Assembly (NCBI GenBank): GCA_013115135.1
Contig: JABANP010000062.1
Coordinates: 62,001-126,000, forward strand
Direction of reading: 5' to 3'
Length of the DNA stretch: 64,000 bases
Source of the DNA: Perkinsus olseni
Lineage: Eukaryota > Perkinsozoa > Perkinsida > Perkinsidae
A program made the position numbers and the translations under genes. The notes under the pieces were generated by a model. It was given only the letters and a program-made list of their open reading frames with translations. It did no database searches and was not told where the DNA came from. Below are positions 54,678-64,000 of the stretch, in pieces (the stretch's first letter is position 1; each line of letters starts with the position of its first letter).

Positions 54678-55289
54678 ATGAGATGGTTGACCCTCTCCCT
54701 CCTGACCAGCGGCTCTGCTGCGCTGTCCATCAGGGTGGGTTGGCCATAAGGCGATGACGACTCTCATCGGCGTCGTTCAGGCGTACTCGATGAAGCAGGC
54801 TCACCCCGACGCTTGTGAGGTCACTATTGACGTCTCTCGCGAGGGCAGTGCCGCGCCGGAGAACTACCGACTCATGCTCAACAAAAAGCCGATGAAGGGC
54901 GGCGCCATGGACCTCCACTACGCACAGTGTGGCGCGGGAAGGGAAGGGTGAGCGATGACGAGCACACTGTAAGGGGTTCATGGCTCGCTTCAGGTCCGAT
55001 ACTCCCTTCCAGTGGGAAACAGTTGAACTGAAGGACGGCAAGAACGTCAGGTAGCGTTGAATGAGAGTGCTTGAGGTTGAGCGGTTCCCGCAGGTCTCCA
55101 GGGTCGCGAAAGCTCCGCACTAAGAACTGCGAAGACAGAGTGTCGGCTGCCCATGAGCAGCTGCATAAAACCAACCCTCAGCATAGGGCCGTCACGGCAA
55201 ACCTCAAAACAGCAGAGGAAGATGATTTGAAAGTACACTTGATGGCCCTTGTGGAAACTGTATGCGCTAAATATGCCAAATCCAACTGA
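54678..55289 (+). CDS. Secreted protein, S family, divergent copy S1b
   Basis: Signal peptide MRWLTLSLLTSGSAALSIR, then an intron, AYSMKQAHPDACEVTIDVSR and MDLHYAQCG in the positions of the two Cys of the S family, another exon (FQWETVELKDGKNVR) and a C-terminal exon SPGSRKLRTKNCEDRVSAAH ending ALVETVCAKYAKSN, which parallels ALVKSVCDYLVW of S1. It keeps the exon layout of the family with low sequence identity. Confidence 0.62.
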
Positions 55290-55356
55290 CGGTGGTGATG
55301 GCGGCTGTTGAGTTTCGATGGGAAGATGATGCCGTCGTGTACAGCGTGGCTCATCG

Positions 55357-56156
55357 ATGTTGTTCTCTGCTGCTACTGCTGCTGCTCTCCTTGTTCTCTT
55401 CCTCAACGCCGACGCCAAATCTCTCACGAGGGGGCCGTGGCAGTCGCGGGTCTAAGATCTCCCGGCCTACTGGGAGCGTAGGGCCGAGCGACGGCCCGCA
55501 ATCGGTGAGAGGAGATGAGGTGCGCATCTTTCGAGTCCATACATGGCACTGGTCGACCTTAGATACCGATGGAGGGAATCAAAAAGACCGACAGATTACC
55601 CGCAGTCATCGTACTGAGCGGCTGTTGTTGCCGCCGTAACGGCTCTCTCTCAGGCTGCGAGTGTCGGAAACTTGACTTTCGTTGATGGATGCGATATTGC
55701 TGTGCTGTTCCAATTGTGGGGTGAGGAGAATGTGAGGAGATATCAGGTCGCCTTCAAAATGGACGAGAACAAGGTCACCCCCCTCATAGCTACATGCGAG
55801 GAGAGGCATGCCGAGTGGATGTGAGCCAACAAGATCCCCAGCTCGCTCGGTGTATATCATCTTGCAGCCCTGAGGACAAGGACTTCGCTGAGCTTTTGGA
55901 GGGCTTCACGACGAAGGCTGGATCGTGTTTGGAGATTTTCGACTTTTTATTCAACCGTGCCGTGGCTATCAACAAGAAGCTCAGAAATGAAGTTGGCAAC
56001 TTCCAGGGCAAGAAGACCTTGAAAAGGCACAAGCCGATATCTGATACGTCCGAAAGCGACGGAGGCATCGATATTGACGAGTGGAGAGGCTTCTACTTCG
56101 GCAAGCTTCTGTGTGACTACATCTACCAGGAAGCTCCATTGAGGGTCGAGGAGTAG
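55357..56156 (+). CDS. Secreted protein, K family, copy K1
   Basis: Signal peptide MLFSAATAAALLVLFLNADA; later exons VGNLTFVDGCDIAVLFQLWG, VTPLIATCEERHAEW and, after an intron, EDKDFAELLEGFTTKAGSCL, EIFDFLFNRAVAINKKLRNE and DEWRGFYFGKLLCDYIYQEA. Exon 1 up to the presumed splice site at 55519 is 163 nt, one more than a multiple of three, and its ATG frame meets a stop; the homologous K2 exon is 168 nt. A one-base insertion (perhaps in the GGGGG at about 55430) is likely. Function unknown. Confidence 0.6.
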
Positions 56157-56643
56157 ACCGCTGTTATACCCATGAAGACGCTGTTGTTGATGATGTGTGT
56201 GGTGTTGAGTGTAGTGCCGGGGCTGCCGCGAGAGAACAACACACGGGCTGACGAGGAGGAATGCTGGCCAGATCTGATGTGTCACTCAAAGTGTGACGAG
56301 ATAATGTCCGCCTTGAAGTTAACGAAATATCGTTCAGCTGTGGTGATGATGAGGGTTGAAGAGGCGAAAAGAACCGCAGAGAACTGCCCATGCTTTCTTC
56401 TGATCAATCGGCGGGTTCCTCCTATGGGTGCCATTCCTCGATCGAGGGCACGGGCTGATGTGTTATAGAAACAACATCATCACTTCGCAACAGACGATCG
56501 TGGTATTCCCATTGACATCTGCGGAAACTGCACAGTGGCCAACAGAGCGCGCCGTAGAAGAAGGTCTCCCTCGAGCTTCCAATCGCTCGAAAGTTACAAT
56601 TCCACTAACGGGGGATGCTATTCAGGGACGTCAGTACTTTTCG

Positions 56644-57400
56644 ATGAGGTTCATCGCCTTATCCGTCGTCATTGGCGGTGTTCTTGCCGCGTTCAAAAGC
56701 AAGACGCGTGGTCGCAATGAGAAAGATAAAATTGTGGTACCGGAGGAGTACAAGGTGACGGGTTTTTTGCTAGTCTCTGCATAGCAGTTCGCTTGCAGGA
56801 CTACAAAATCCAAGAAACCGCCACCACCTGCATGATCGGCATCACAGCCCTCCACGAGACCTTCAGGAGGACTTACAATGTTATTGTTCGCAAGGAAGGG
56901 GACACTGGTCCGGAAGTCCTTTACGCCCGCTGTAGCGCAGAGGCGTTCTAGTGAGTACAGTAGCCGGTGATGATGATGCACGTGAGTTGTTTTGACTCGC
57001 CCTCAGTCCTCAGCCGGACACTGGACGTGCCGCCAGACCAAAGAAGGCTAAGAGAGGCAAACAGTGAGAGAGAAGAGCTGTGACTCTGCGCGCCAGTGCT
57101 CATCATTTCAGAAAGTCGGGGGACCTCCTGAAGAGGGTCTGGAACACCGTCTCCGGAGGCCTGGACGGTCAGGACTGCAACAGCCGCCTCTCTCGAGTAC
57201 ATCGTGCATTGGCTAGGAGAAGCGGAAAATACAAACTTTTGGTGGATGCCGTTGGAGCCCCTCTGCCGTCTGCATTCACCTCTGAAGACCAGTCATTCTT
57301 CGGGACATCAGACGAGGAGGAGCCGAGGACGGCCTACGCCTTGGTAAAGTCAGTCTGTGATTATCTCGTATGGGAGCCGCTACTCGATGAAGACCTTTAA
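56644..57400 (+). CDS. Secreted protein, S family, copy S2
   Basis: Signal peptide MRFIALSVVIGGVLAAFKSK and PEEYK, intron of about 44 nt, then DYKIQETATTCMIGITALHE and EVLYARCSAEAF, then an exon with KSGDLLKRVWNTVSGGLDGQ and the shared C terminus EEEPRTAYALVKSVCDYLVW EPLLDEDL. This copy reads through the region where S1 has an extra T, so it is the best template for the family. Confidence 0.75.
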
Positions 57401-58373
57401 TACATCATGCTGTTGTTACGTGGATGTTGTTCACCTCTCGTTGCTGCGTTCGCTGACAGCCCTGGTTGAGCACACATGGATGGGTGCGTTAGAGCTTTGC
57501 TGCTATTCTCACTGGAACCTCTCGTGAGAGACTTCGACAGGCTACTTCGACCGACTGGTGTCTTTCCCAACTAGAGTAAATCTCTACCGTGTTTGAGACG
57601 GCTACTGCTGGTTGATTGAACTTTCCGGCTGCCACTTTTCAGTGGCTCACGGAATTGCTCGCACACCTCAGACTTTCGAGTCATTCAGTTCAAGGCGTAG
57701 ATGCATGCTTTTCGTGAACCGCTTGCGGAAAGATGTCAGAAGGAGCGCTCGGCGCGAAGCTCGTAGTGCGAACCTTTGAGTGTAAAGACCACTCTTGGCT
57801 AGAACCAGAGTGCCTCGGAAAATGCCAACTGTAGTGCTTATCCATTGGATCCAGAGGAGCTGTTAAGCTTCACAGGCTTCGAGGCCTCAGTGAGTTCCAA
57901 GTCGCGTTCCAAGCACTGAATACCACCACCTCTTGCTCGGCGTCTGCTTGGACGTACTTCTCTAGCCTCGCATGTCGCAATTGGACCGCCCAACTTCACC
58001 TGCCAGTTCTTCGTCGACGAAGAAGCAGGCGTGGTCAGGTTGAACCTTTCGATCAGATGTCTGAGACCTCAACGGTTGAACCAAACTGTCTACTGCGTGT
58101 ATGGCAGAAGCGGTGGCACAGGCGGTTGGACTCGACGTTCCTGGTTATACCTTCTGGCATTTAACCCAGTAGACTGGTGGCGCTCATCCATGGGGGAAGC
58201 ACAAGATACAGTCCTGTCATCCCTATTCCTTGTATTGTGGAAGCCGACTTTTACACGTTGACTTTCATTCACTTGTTGGCGCTTCGGCCGTTGGAATAAG
58301 CCATCGTTCCACCTTCGCGAGACAGAGAGAAGAGGCGAGGCCCGAAACCAGAACTCGACAGTTTTACTCGCCA
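57401..58373. other. Spacer between S2 and S3, partly duplicated
   Basis: Bases 57400-57660 are repeated after S3 (59099-59340), so the duplication unit includes 3' flank. No other gene recognised; 57.7-58.0 kb is unique. Confidence 0.6.
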
Positions 58374-59099
58374 ATGAGGCTCCCCATCCTCGCCGTCATC
58401 ATCAACTGTGCTCTCTCTGCGGCTAACAGCCGTGGACGTGATAGACGCAGCGGAATCATGTCTCCTGATTCATTTCAAGTGGGTTTAACACCGACCAGCT
58501 TATGCGAGTCCTTATTGTCAGGAGTACAGTGTTGCAGATGAGCCCCACAGGTGTCGAATAACCGTTAAGGTCGCATTGAGGAGGCTCAAGCGCACCTATG
58601 AGCTCTGGTTGTACAAAAAAGGCGATACTGGCTTGAAAGTGAAGTCCGCTCGGTGCGGCATGGAGAAGCTGAGGTAAGAGAAGGCAGAAGCCGGTGGGAA
58701 CTGTAAGAGGTCCCGTTCAGTCTGGGGAGTGATGGACGCGGTGCTACGTCGAAGATCCCCAAGGGAGGCTGTGATGACGGGCCCGCTCGGCAGCCTGTCA
58801 GGTCACAGACTGCCAAAAGCGGTGACCTCCTAGAAAGACTCTCGACCGTCCCCGGAGGCCTGGACGGTCGGGACTGCAACAGCCGCCTCTCTCGAGTGCA
58901 CCGTGCATTGGCTTTGAAGAGCAGAAAATACAGGGGCGCAGTTGGCTTCGTTGGAGCCGTCTTGCCATCATCTTTCGATACCGGACAGGAGTCATTCTTC
59001 GGGACATCAGGCGAGGAGGAGCCGAGGACGGCCTACGCCTTGGTAAAGTCAGTCTGTGATTATCTCGTATGGGAGCCGCTACTCGATGAAGACCTTTAA
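58374..59099 (+). CDS. Secreted protein, S family, copy S3
   Basis: Signal peptide MRLPILAVIINCALSAANSR, SPDSFQ, then YSVADEPHRCRITVKVALRR and LKVKSARCGMEKLR, and the shared last exon SGDLLERLSTVPGGLDGRDC ending YLVWEPLLDEDL at 59099. Almost identical to S4, including 0.35 kb upstream (58020 on against 59350 on). Confidence 0.75.
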
Positions 59100-59696
59100 T
59101 ACATCATGCTGTTGTTACGTGGATGTTGTTCACCTCTCGTTGCTGCGTTCGCTCGCAGCCCTGGCTGAGCACACAAGGGTGGGTGCGTTAGGGCTCTGCT
59201 GCTATTCAGACTGGAACCTCTCGAGGGAGCCTTCGAAAGGCTTCTTCGACCGACAGGTGTCTTTCCAAACTAGAGTGAATCTCAACCGTGGTTGAGGCGG
59301 CTACTGCTGGTCGATTAAACTTCCGGCTGCCACTTTTTAGACGAAGATAGCAAACGTGACCAGGTTGACCCTGGCTCTTCGAATCAGGAATCTGAGACCC
59401 CAACGGTTGAACCAAGCTGTCTACTGCGTATATGGCAGTAGCGGTGGCGCAGGCGGTTGGACTCGACCTTACTGGTTGATATACCTTCTGGCATTTAACC
59501 TAATTGACTGGTGCCGCTCACCCATGGAGGAAGCACAAGATACAGTCCCGTCATCTCTAGTCCTTGTATTGGAAGCCGACTTTTACAAGTTGACTTTCAA
59601 TCACTTGTTGGCACTTCGGCCGTTGGAATAAGCTATCGTTCCACCTTTGCGAGACAGAGAGAAAAGGCGAGGCCCCGTCGACAGATTTACTCGCCA

Positions 59697-60431
59697 ATGA
59701 GGCTCCCCATCCTCGCCGTCATCATCAGCTGTGCTCTCTCTGCGGCTAACAGGCGTGGACGTGATAGACGCAGTGGAATCATGTCTCCTGATTCATTTCA
59801 AGTAGGTTTAACACCGACCAGTTCATGCGAGTCATTTTTGTCAGGAGTACAGTGTTGCAGATGAACCCCACAGGTGTCGAATAACCGTTAAGGTGGTTTT
59901 GAGGAGGCTCAAGCGCACCTATGAGCTCTGGTTGTACAAAAGAGGCAATACTGGCTTGAAAGTGTAGTCCGCTCGGGGTGGCATGGAGAAGCTGAGGTGA
60001 GTGAAGGCAGCAGCAGCCGGTGGGAACTGTACGAGGTCCCCTTCAGTTTGGGGAGTGACGGACGCGGTGCGACGTCGAAGATCACCAAGGGAGGGAGAGG
60101 CTGTGATGACGGGCCCGCTCGGCAGCCTGTCAGGTCACAGACTGCCAAGAGCGGTGACCTCCTAGAAAGACTCTCGACCGTCCCCGGAGGCCTGGACGGT
60201 CGGGACTGCAACAGCCGCCTCTCTCGAGTGCACCGTGCATTGGCTTTGAAGAGCAGAAAATACAGGGGCGCAGTTGGCTTCGTTGGAGCCGTCTTGCCAT
60301 CATCTTTCGATACCGGACAGGAGTCATTCTTCGGGACATCAGGCGAGGAGGAGCCGAGGACGGCCTACGCCTTGGTAAAGTCAGTCTGTGATTATCTCCT
60401 ATGGAAGCCGCTACTCGATGAAGACAGTTGA
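59697..60431 (+). pseudogene. Secreted protein, S family, copy S4 with premature stop
   Basis: Near-identical to S3 (MRLPILAVIISCALSAANRR) but exon 2 has TAG at 59965-59967 where S3 has AAG (KVKSARCG becomes KV-stop-SARGG, also losing the second Cys). The last exon is intact and ends YLLWKPLLDEDS. Probably non-functional unless TAG is an assembly error. Confidence 0.7.
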
Positions 60432-60530
60432 CGTGCCGGATGTTGTCTGCCTTTCCCTGTTGAGTGCGCAAACGTGAATCACGCTCGCGGAAGTTTTCAG
60501 CAGTTAAAAACCAATAAGATCTTCAACTCG

Positions 60531-61361
60531 ATGTTGTTGTCTCCTGCTTTGCCACTCCTCCTCCTCGCCCCCATCCACGCGTCTTTCTTTGGAAGACTAC
60601 CAAGTCGGAAAAACAAGAAAACGACAGAGGTGTCCAAAAAAGATGATATTGAAGACCCTGGTGAGGGAGATAGACTGTTATCGGCGAAAGCGGAGGAGGT
60701 AGGTATCTTTGGACTCTATAAACGCCACGGGTCGACCTCAGATACCAATGAAAGAGTTCAACATGGCCGACAAGTTGCCCGGGCCCACTGTATCCTCAGA
60801 GACCCGCCGTAGCCACCGCGATGAGACTCTCTCAGGTGGCAGTAATCGACTCCCTGCGATATGGTGACGGATGCGAGCTGAAGGTGGTGACGCAAAGCGA
60901 TGACCCCAGAAGACCTTGGAAGCATCACATCGCCTTCGAAAGAGCCCCTGGGGGTAAGCTCAAGCCTGTCTTCGTAACCTGTGAGAAAAGAAGCGCGGAG
61001 ATGATGTAAGGACATCCAAGCAGCTTCAGCTGTTGAGCACACGCTGCCTTGCAGACCGGAAGGCAAGGACTTCGCTGAGCTCTTGGAAGGTTTCGCATCG
61101 AAGACCGACTCATGCCTGCTCATATTCGACCAGCTATTCAATCGCGCGTTGGACATAAACAAGGGCCTCAGAGGATGCCATCGGCAGCGACGGAGGAGAG
61201 ACTTTGAAAAGATTCTCTCAAACGAGACCATTCCAGGGCATGGGGGCGTTCCCGAAAGCCTATAAACCCGTCTACGCCGACGAATGGAGAAGCTACCATT
61301 TCGGAAAATGCTGTGCGACTACATCTACCACGATGCCCCTCTGAAAGACGACGGAAAATAA
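60531..61361 (+). CDS. Secreted protein, K family, copy K2
   Basis: Signal peptide MLLSPALPLLLLAPIHASFF and a Lys-rich first exon to 60698; then VAVIDSLRYGDGCELKVVTQ, LKPVFVTCEKRSAEMM, and after an intron EGKDFAELLEGFASKTDSCL with LIFDQLFNRALDINKGLRG. The 3' part YKPVYADEWRSYHFGK and LCDYIYHDAPLKDDGK matches K1 only if one base is added in the A-run at 61305-61308 and another shift is allowed near 61259. Unknown function; paralogue of K1. Confidence 0.65.
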
Positions 61362-61592
61362 TCGACGATGGAACATGTTGTTGATCTCGGAAGGGTGTTG
61401 AGTGACCATATCCCCAATTAATTAAAACCCGATTAACACAACTTTCCGAGGGGAGCACTGGCTCACTGGAAACCGACCACTCCAAACAGCCTGACAGACC
61501 ACCTCAGATCACGACGACGCCGATGGAGATCATCAACACGACGATGATGACTTCGCCATCGACATCGACGCGCCAAGACGATTTTTCTTAGC

Positions 61593-62459
61593 TTACGAAC
61601 GGGCAATCTCGTAGACGTAGATGTTGCCATCAGTGCTACCAGCGAAGAGAGTGTTGCCATCAGCAGACCAGGCGATGGACACAACCCAAGGGAGGGGCGA
61701 CTTGTACTCGGCAGGAGGGGTGATCTCCTCGAGGACGTTCTTAGTCTCGAGGTCCCAGACCTTGACACCGGCGTCAGTGGCAGCGCAAAGCCAGTAGTTC
61801 TTGGGGGAGAAGCAGAGGGCGTTGATGCTGCTGTTGGCGTCGAGAGAGTAAAGATGCTTGCCCTCGTTGACATCCCAGAGCATAGCAACGCCGTCTTTGC
61901 CGCCGGAAGCGCAGAGAGATCCATCAGGGGAGATGGTGACGTTGTTGAGGACACCGGTGTGGCCAGCGAGGTTGATGCGGAGCTTGCCGTTGTCAAGAGA
62001 CCAGACCTTGACGAGCTTGTCCCAGCCGCAGGAGACGATCAGAGGCTGCTTGGCAGAGGGGGAGAAGCGGACGCAGGAGACCCAGTCGGTGTGCTGGTCG
62101 TCGACGATGGTGTGACGGCACTCGCCCATAGCGTTCCTAAAACAGACGAAAATCAACAACTTCCCTCGACCAATCCCTCCTTCCAGTATTACCAAATCTT
62201 GATGGACTTATCGCGGCCAGCGGAGACGATCTGCCTGTTGTCGGGGGAGAAGGCGACGGAGAAGACGTCCGAGGTGTGACCGACGAAAGTCTGGACAGTC
62301 TTACCCGAGGAGACATCCCAAAGTCTGAGGGTCTTATCCCAAGATCCAGAGAGGCAGTACTGAGCATCCGAAGAGAGGGTGACATCAGAGACGGCCTGGT
62401 TGTGACCGGTGAGAGAACGACGAGGGAAACCAGCGGACTCGGAGTCGTTGGTGAGCTCC
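61593..62459 (-). CDS. RACK1: RACK1 WD40 scaffold protein (all but the first exon)
   Basis: Receptor for activated C kinase, a seven-bladed WD40 propeller bound to the 40S ribosomal subunit. The exon 62192-62459 starts [20 protein letters not shown] (linking repeat 1 to repeat 2), then [20 protein letters not shown] and [12 protein letters not shown]; an intron of about 57 nt splits a Trp codon and leads to [80 protein letters not shown] and [17 protein letters not shown]. Repeat 1 is absent: the exon begins after a 3' splice site (TGTAAG at 62460-62465), so exon 1 lies upstream, perhaps beyond the window. Codon use is strongly biased toward G/C third positions, as expected for high expression. 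Confidence 0.96.
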
Positions 62460-64000
62460 CTTACACGAGTATCGGTCGGCACTCCAGTGGAAGGCTCAAA
62501 GCGTACTTGCGCAGAATGGATGGCATCATACTTTGACACGACGTCCTGTCATTGCCCTGGTCGCTCGAGTTTAGTGGTGCCACTTCGTCACTCGTGTGCT
62601 GCGCCGCGGCAGTGCTTTGGCACCGCCTCACGGTTGAGTGTGGATGCTACCAGGCCGGAATGAGTAGCATCTACTCGTTCGGACGGCTAACTGAATGACG
62701 CAACACAGGGCTCATCGTTACACTGCTGGCACATCGGCATCAAGTGAGCCGGCGACGACGTGGGACTTCGAACTGAAAAACACACCTCATGAAAACTCGT
62801 CCTCCACGGTCGTCTTTCATGAGAAAACGTCCACAAACCGGTAACGAAGACCCTCGCAAGTAGTGAGAAGCACAGGTAATAATGACGAGGAAAGTGCCTC
62901 GGCAATCATCAGGCGATCACTGTGTGGGACTCGTGATTGGGCTGGAACAGCGTTCAGAACTGCTGTGGACTGAGGGCTTCAGACGACCAGGAATAGCGGA
63001 AATCTCGGCCGTTGCAGGGTGGTTATGTTTTCGGGTATTGGTCGAGTGTCTATTGGATGGTATCAACACAACGCTATTGTAATGGGAAACTCTCATGCTG
63101 CGTCATAACTCCTCTTCCTCGTCATCTTTCCTCTCTATTATATCTATCGTCGCAGCTTCACGGAGGAAGTATCTGCCTTAGGACTAGCGTGGCCGCCGAC
63201 TGGTGGTGAGACGACCAAAGTTGATGACGATGATGACCACTAAGGTCAAGGGCCGTCGATAATAATTTTGTTCGAATCACGAGGCAACCTTTGTCGCTGA
63301 GCGTGTGAGCGTGTTCGTGCCGGTCTCGACTTAGACTCTTGCCGATGTTCTGGTTCGTGACGAACCGTTCTTCAAACGCTGAGGGCTCAGCGTACTCACC
63401 CGAGTGTCCATTCAAGCTCAACATCATCAACAGGATGCCCAATCGTAATACTCGTTAAATTCATATCCTGAAAGCAGCTGACCACAATAGTTAGCCACGG
63501 CAGTACTACTCTGAGCAGCTCCCCTGCGTAGCAGATATCAGCGCACCGACCTCGAGCTTCGACTAAGTGCTGAGTATTGGGGTGAGATGTGAATCTGAGG
63601 ACAGTGGATCACCCTTCCAGCTTCATCAAGGTCGGAGGGAAACTGAGAGTAGCATTGATAAAGGTGATTAACAAGAGTTGATAGAGGTGGTTAACAAGCG
63701 TTAACAGGGGCTCGACACCACTGAAGGCTGAGTCGAAGTACGGCATACTGTGAATGGTTGAACGGTGTGCTGCAGACAGCCTCGGAGGCTGCATAGAGGA
63801 GATCATCGACCGTTACATGAGGGTAGGAGGGGATCTCTGATAACAAGACAGGTGTCTCCACTCGAGGAGAAGCCATCACTACCTTCAAGCCAATGGGCGA
63901 AGTCAATTGCATAGACGAATAAACCAATACCGATGTAGTCTGTGTCGCGCGCCACGAAATCCGCAAGTACTGGGCCGCGGTGCCTGAGGCGAAGCTGGTG
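62460..64000. other. Upstream of RACK1 exon 2
   Basis: No exon encoding RACK1 repeat 1 was found here. Minus-strand frames at 63158-63442 and 63691-63966 lack recognisable domains. Bases 63946-63960 carry CGCGCGCCACGAAAT, the complement of the tRNA 5'-half motif seen in introns, so an intron may cross the right edge. Confidence 0.45.

Noticed and set aside
62460..64000. RACK1 starting at the GTG at 62537-62539 with a truncated first blade
   Set aside because: The sequence upstream of [10 protein letters not shown] does not resemble WD repeat 1 and a 3' splice site TGTAAG sits exactly at the expected phase, so a separate first exon is more likely.

Overview
The window is nuclear DNA of a protist whose genes are cut by many very short introns (26-90 nt). 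The gene set (Mei2-type RRM protein, PP2C, SRRM1/PWI splicing factor, DDX55/SPB4 helicase, CDC27-like TPR protein, RACK1, mitochondrial-type citrate synthase), the intron style and arrays of lineage-specific secreted proteins fit an alveolate. My best guess is Perkinsus (Perkinsozoa). This is inference from protein style; no marker gene proves it.

Layout. 1-7.0 kb: citrate synthase (+), a Mei2-like RNA-binding protein (-) and a 13-exon-scale PP2C phosphatase (-) whose acidic insert contains a 13 x 31-bp minisatellite that reads as one intron. 7.6-22 kb: a compact run of plus-strand housekeeping genes: a membrane/MORN/alpha-beta-hydrolase gene, SRRM1-like, SDHAF2-like, DDX55/SPB4-like and an IQ-motif/ATP-grasp gene. 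22.6-47.5 kb: a loose minus-strand array of type I phosphodiesterase/nucleotide-pyrophosphatase paralogues (five full-length, two broken), mixed with a SAM methyltransferase gene, its internally deleted duplicate, a hAT-type MITE, a hairpin-rich 0.39-kb repeat in two copies, and an extraordinary density of perfect odd palindromes (7+ nt arms around one central base). 49.3-53 kb: a CDC27/APC3-like TPR gene (+). 53.8-61.4 kb: a tandem cluster of seven small secreted-protein genes of two families (called S and K here). 61.6 kb to the end: RACK1 (-), with its first exon not found.

The main discovery candidate is in the housekeeping half. At least two dozen spliceosomal introns consist largely of a decayed tRNA fragment, mostly the T-arm/B-box half, sometimes the D-arm/A-box half or a nearly whole tRNA, in either orientation relative to the gene. 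In sense orientation a T-rich stretch after the tRNA 3' end runs into the 3' splice site (TTTTTCCAG, TTTTCAAG). In antisense orientation the complementary A-run forms the 5' splice site (GTAAAATGCA, GTAATGCA, GTAAATGCA). This looks like a tRNA-derived introner: a Pol III-type element able to become an intron either way round. Splicing was inferred by joining exons until conserved protein motifs read through.

Several conserved reading frames (citrate synthase, SRRM1, two secreted proteins, one phosphodiesterase) carry one- or two-base shifts, mostly at or next to homopolymers. These more likely reflect assembly indels than biology, and exon ends given for less conserved genes are approximate.
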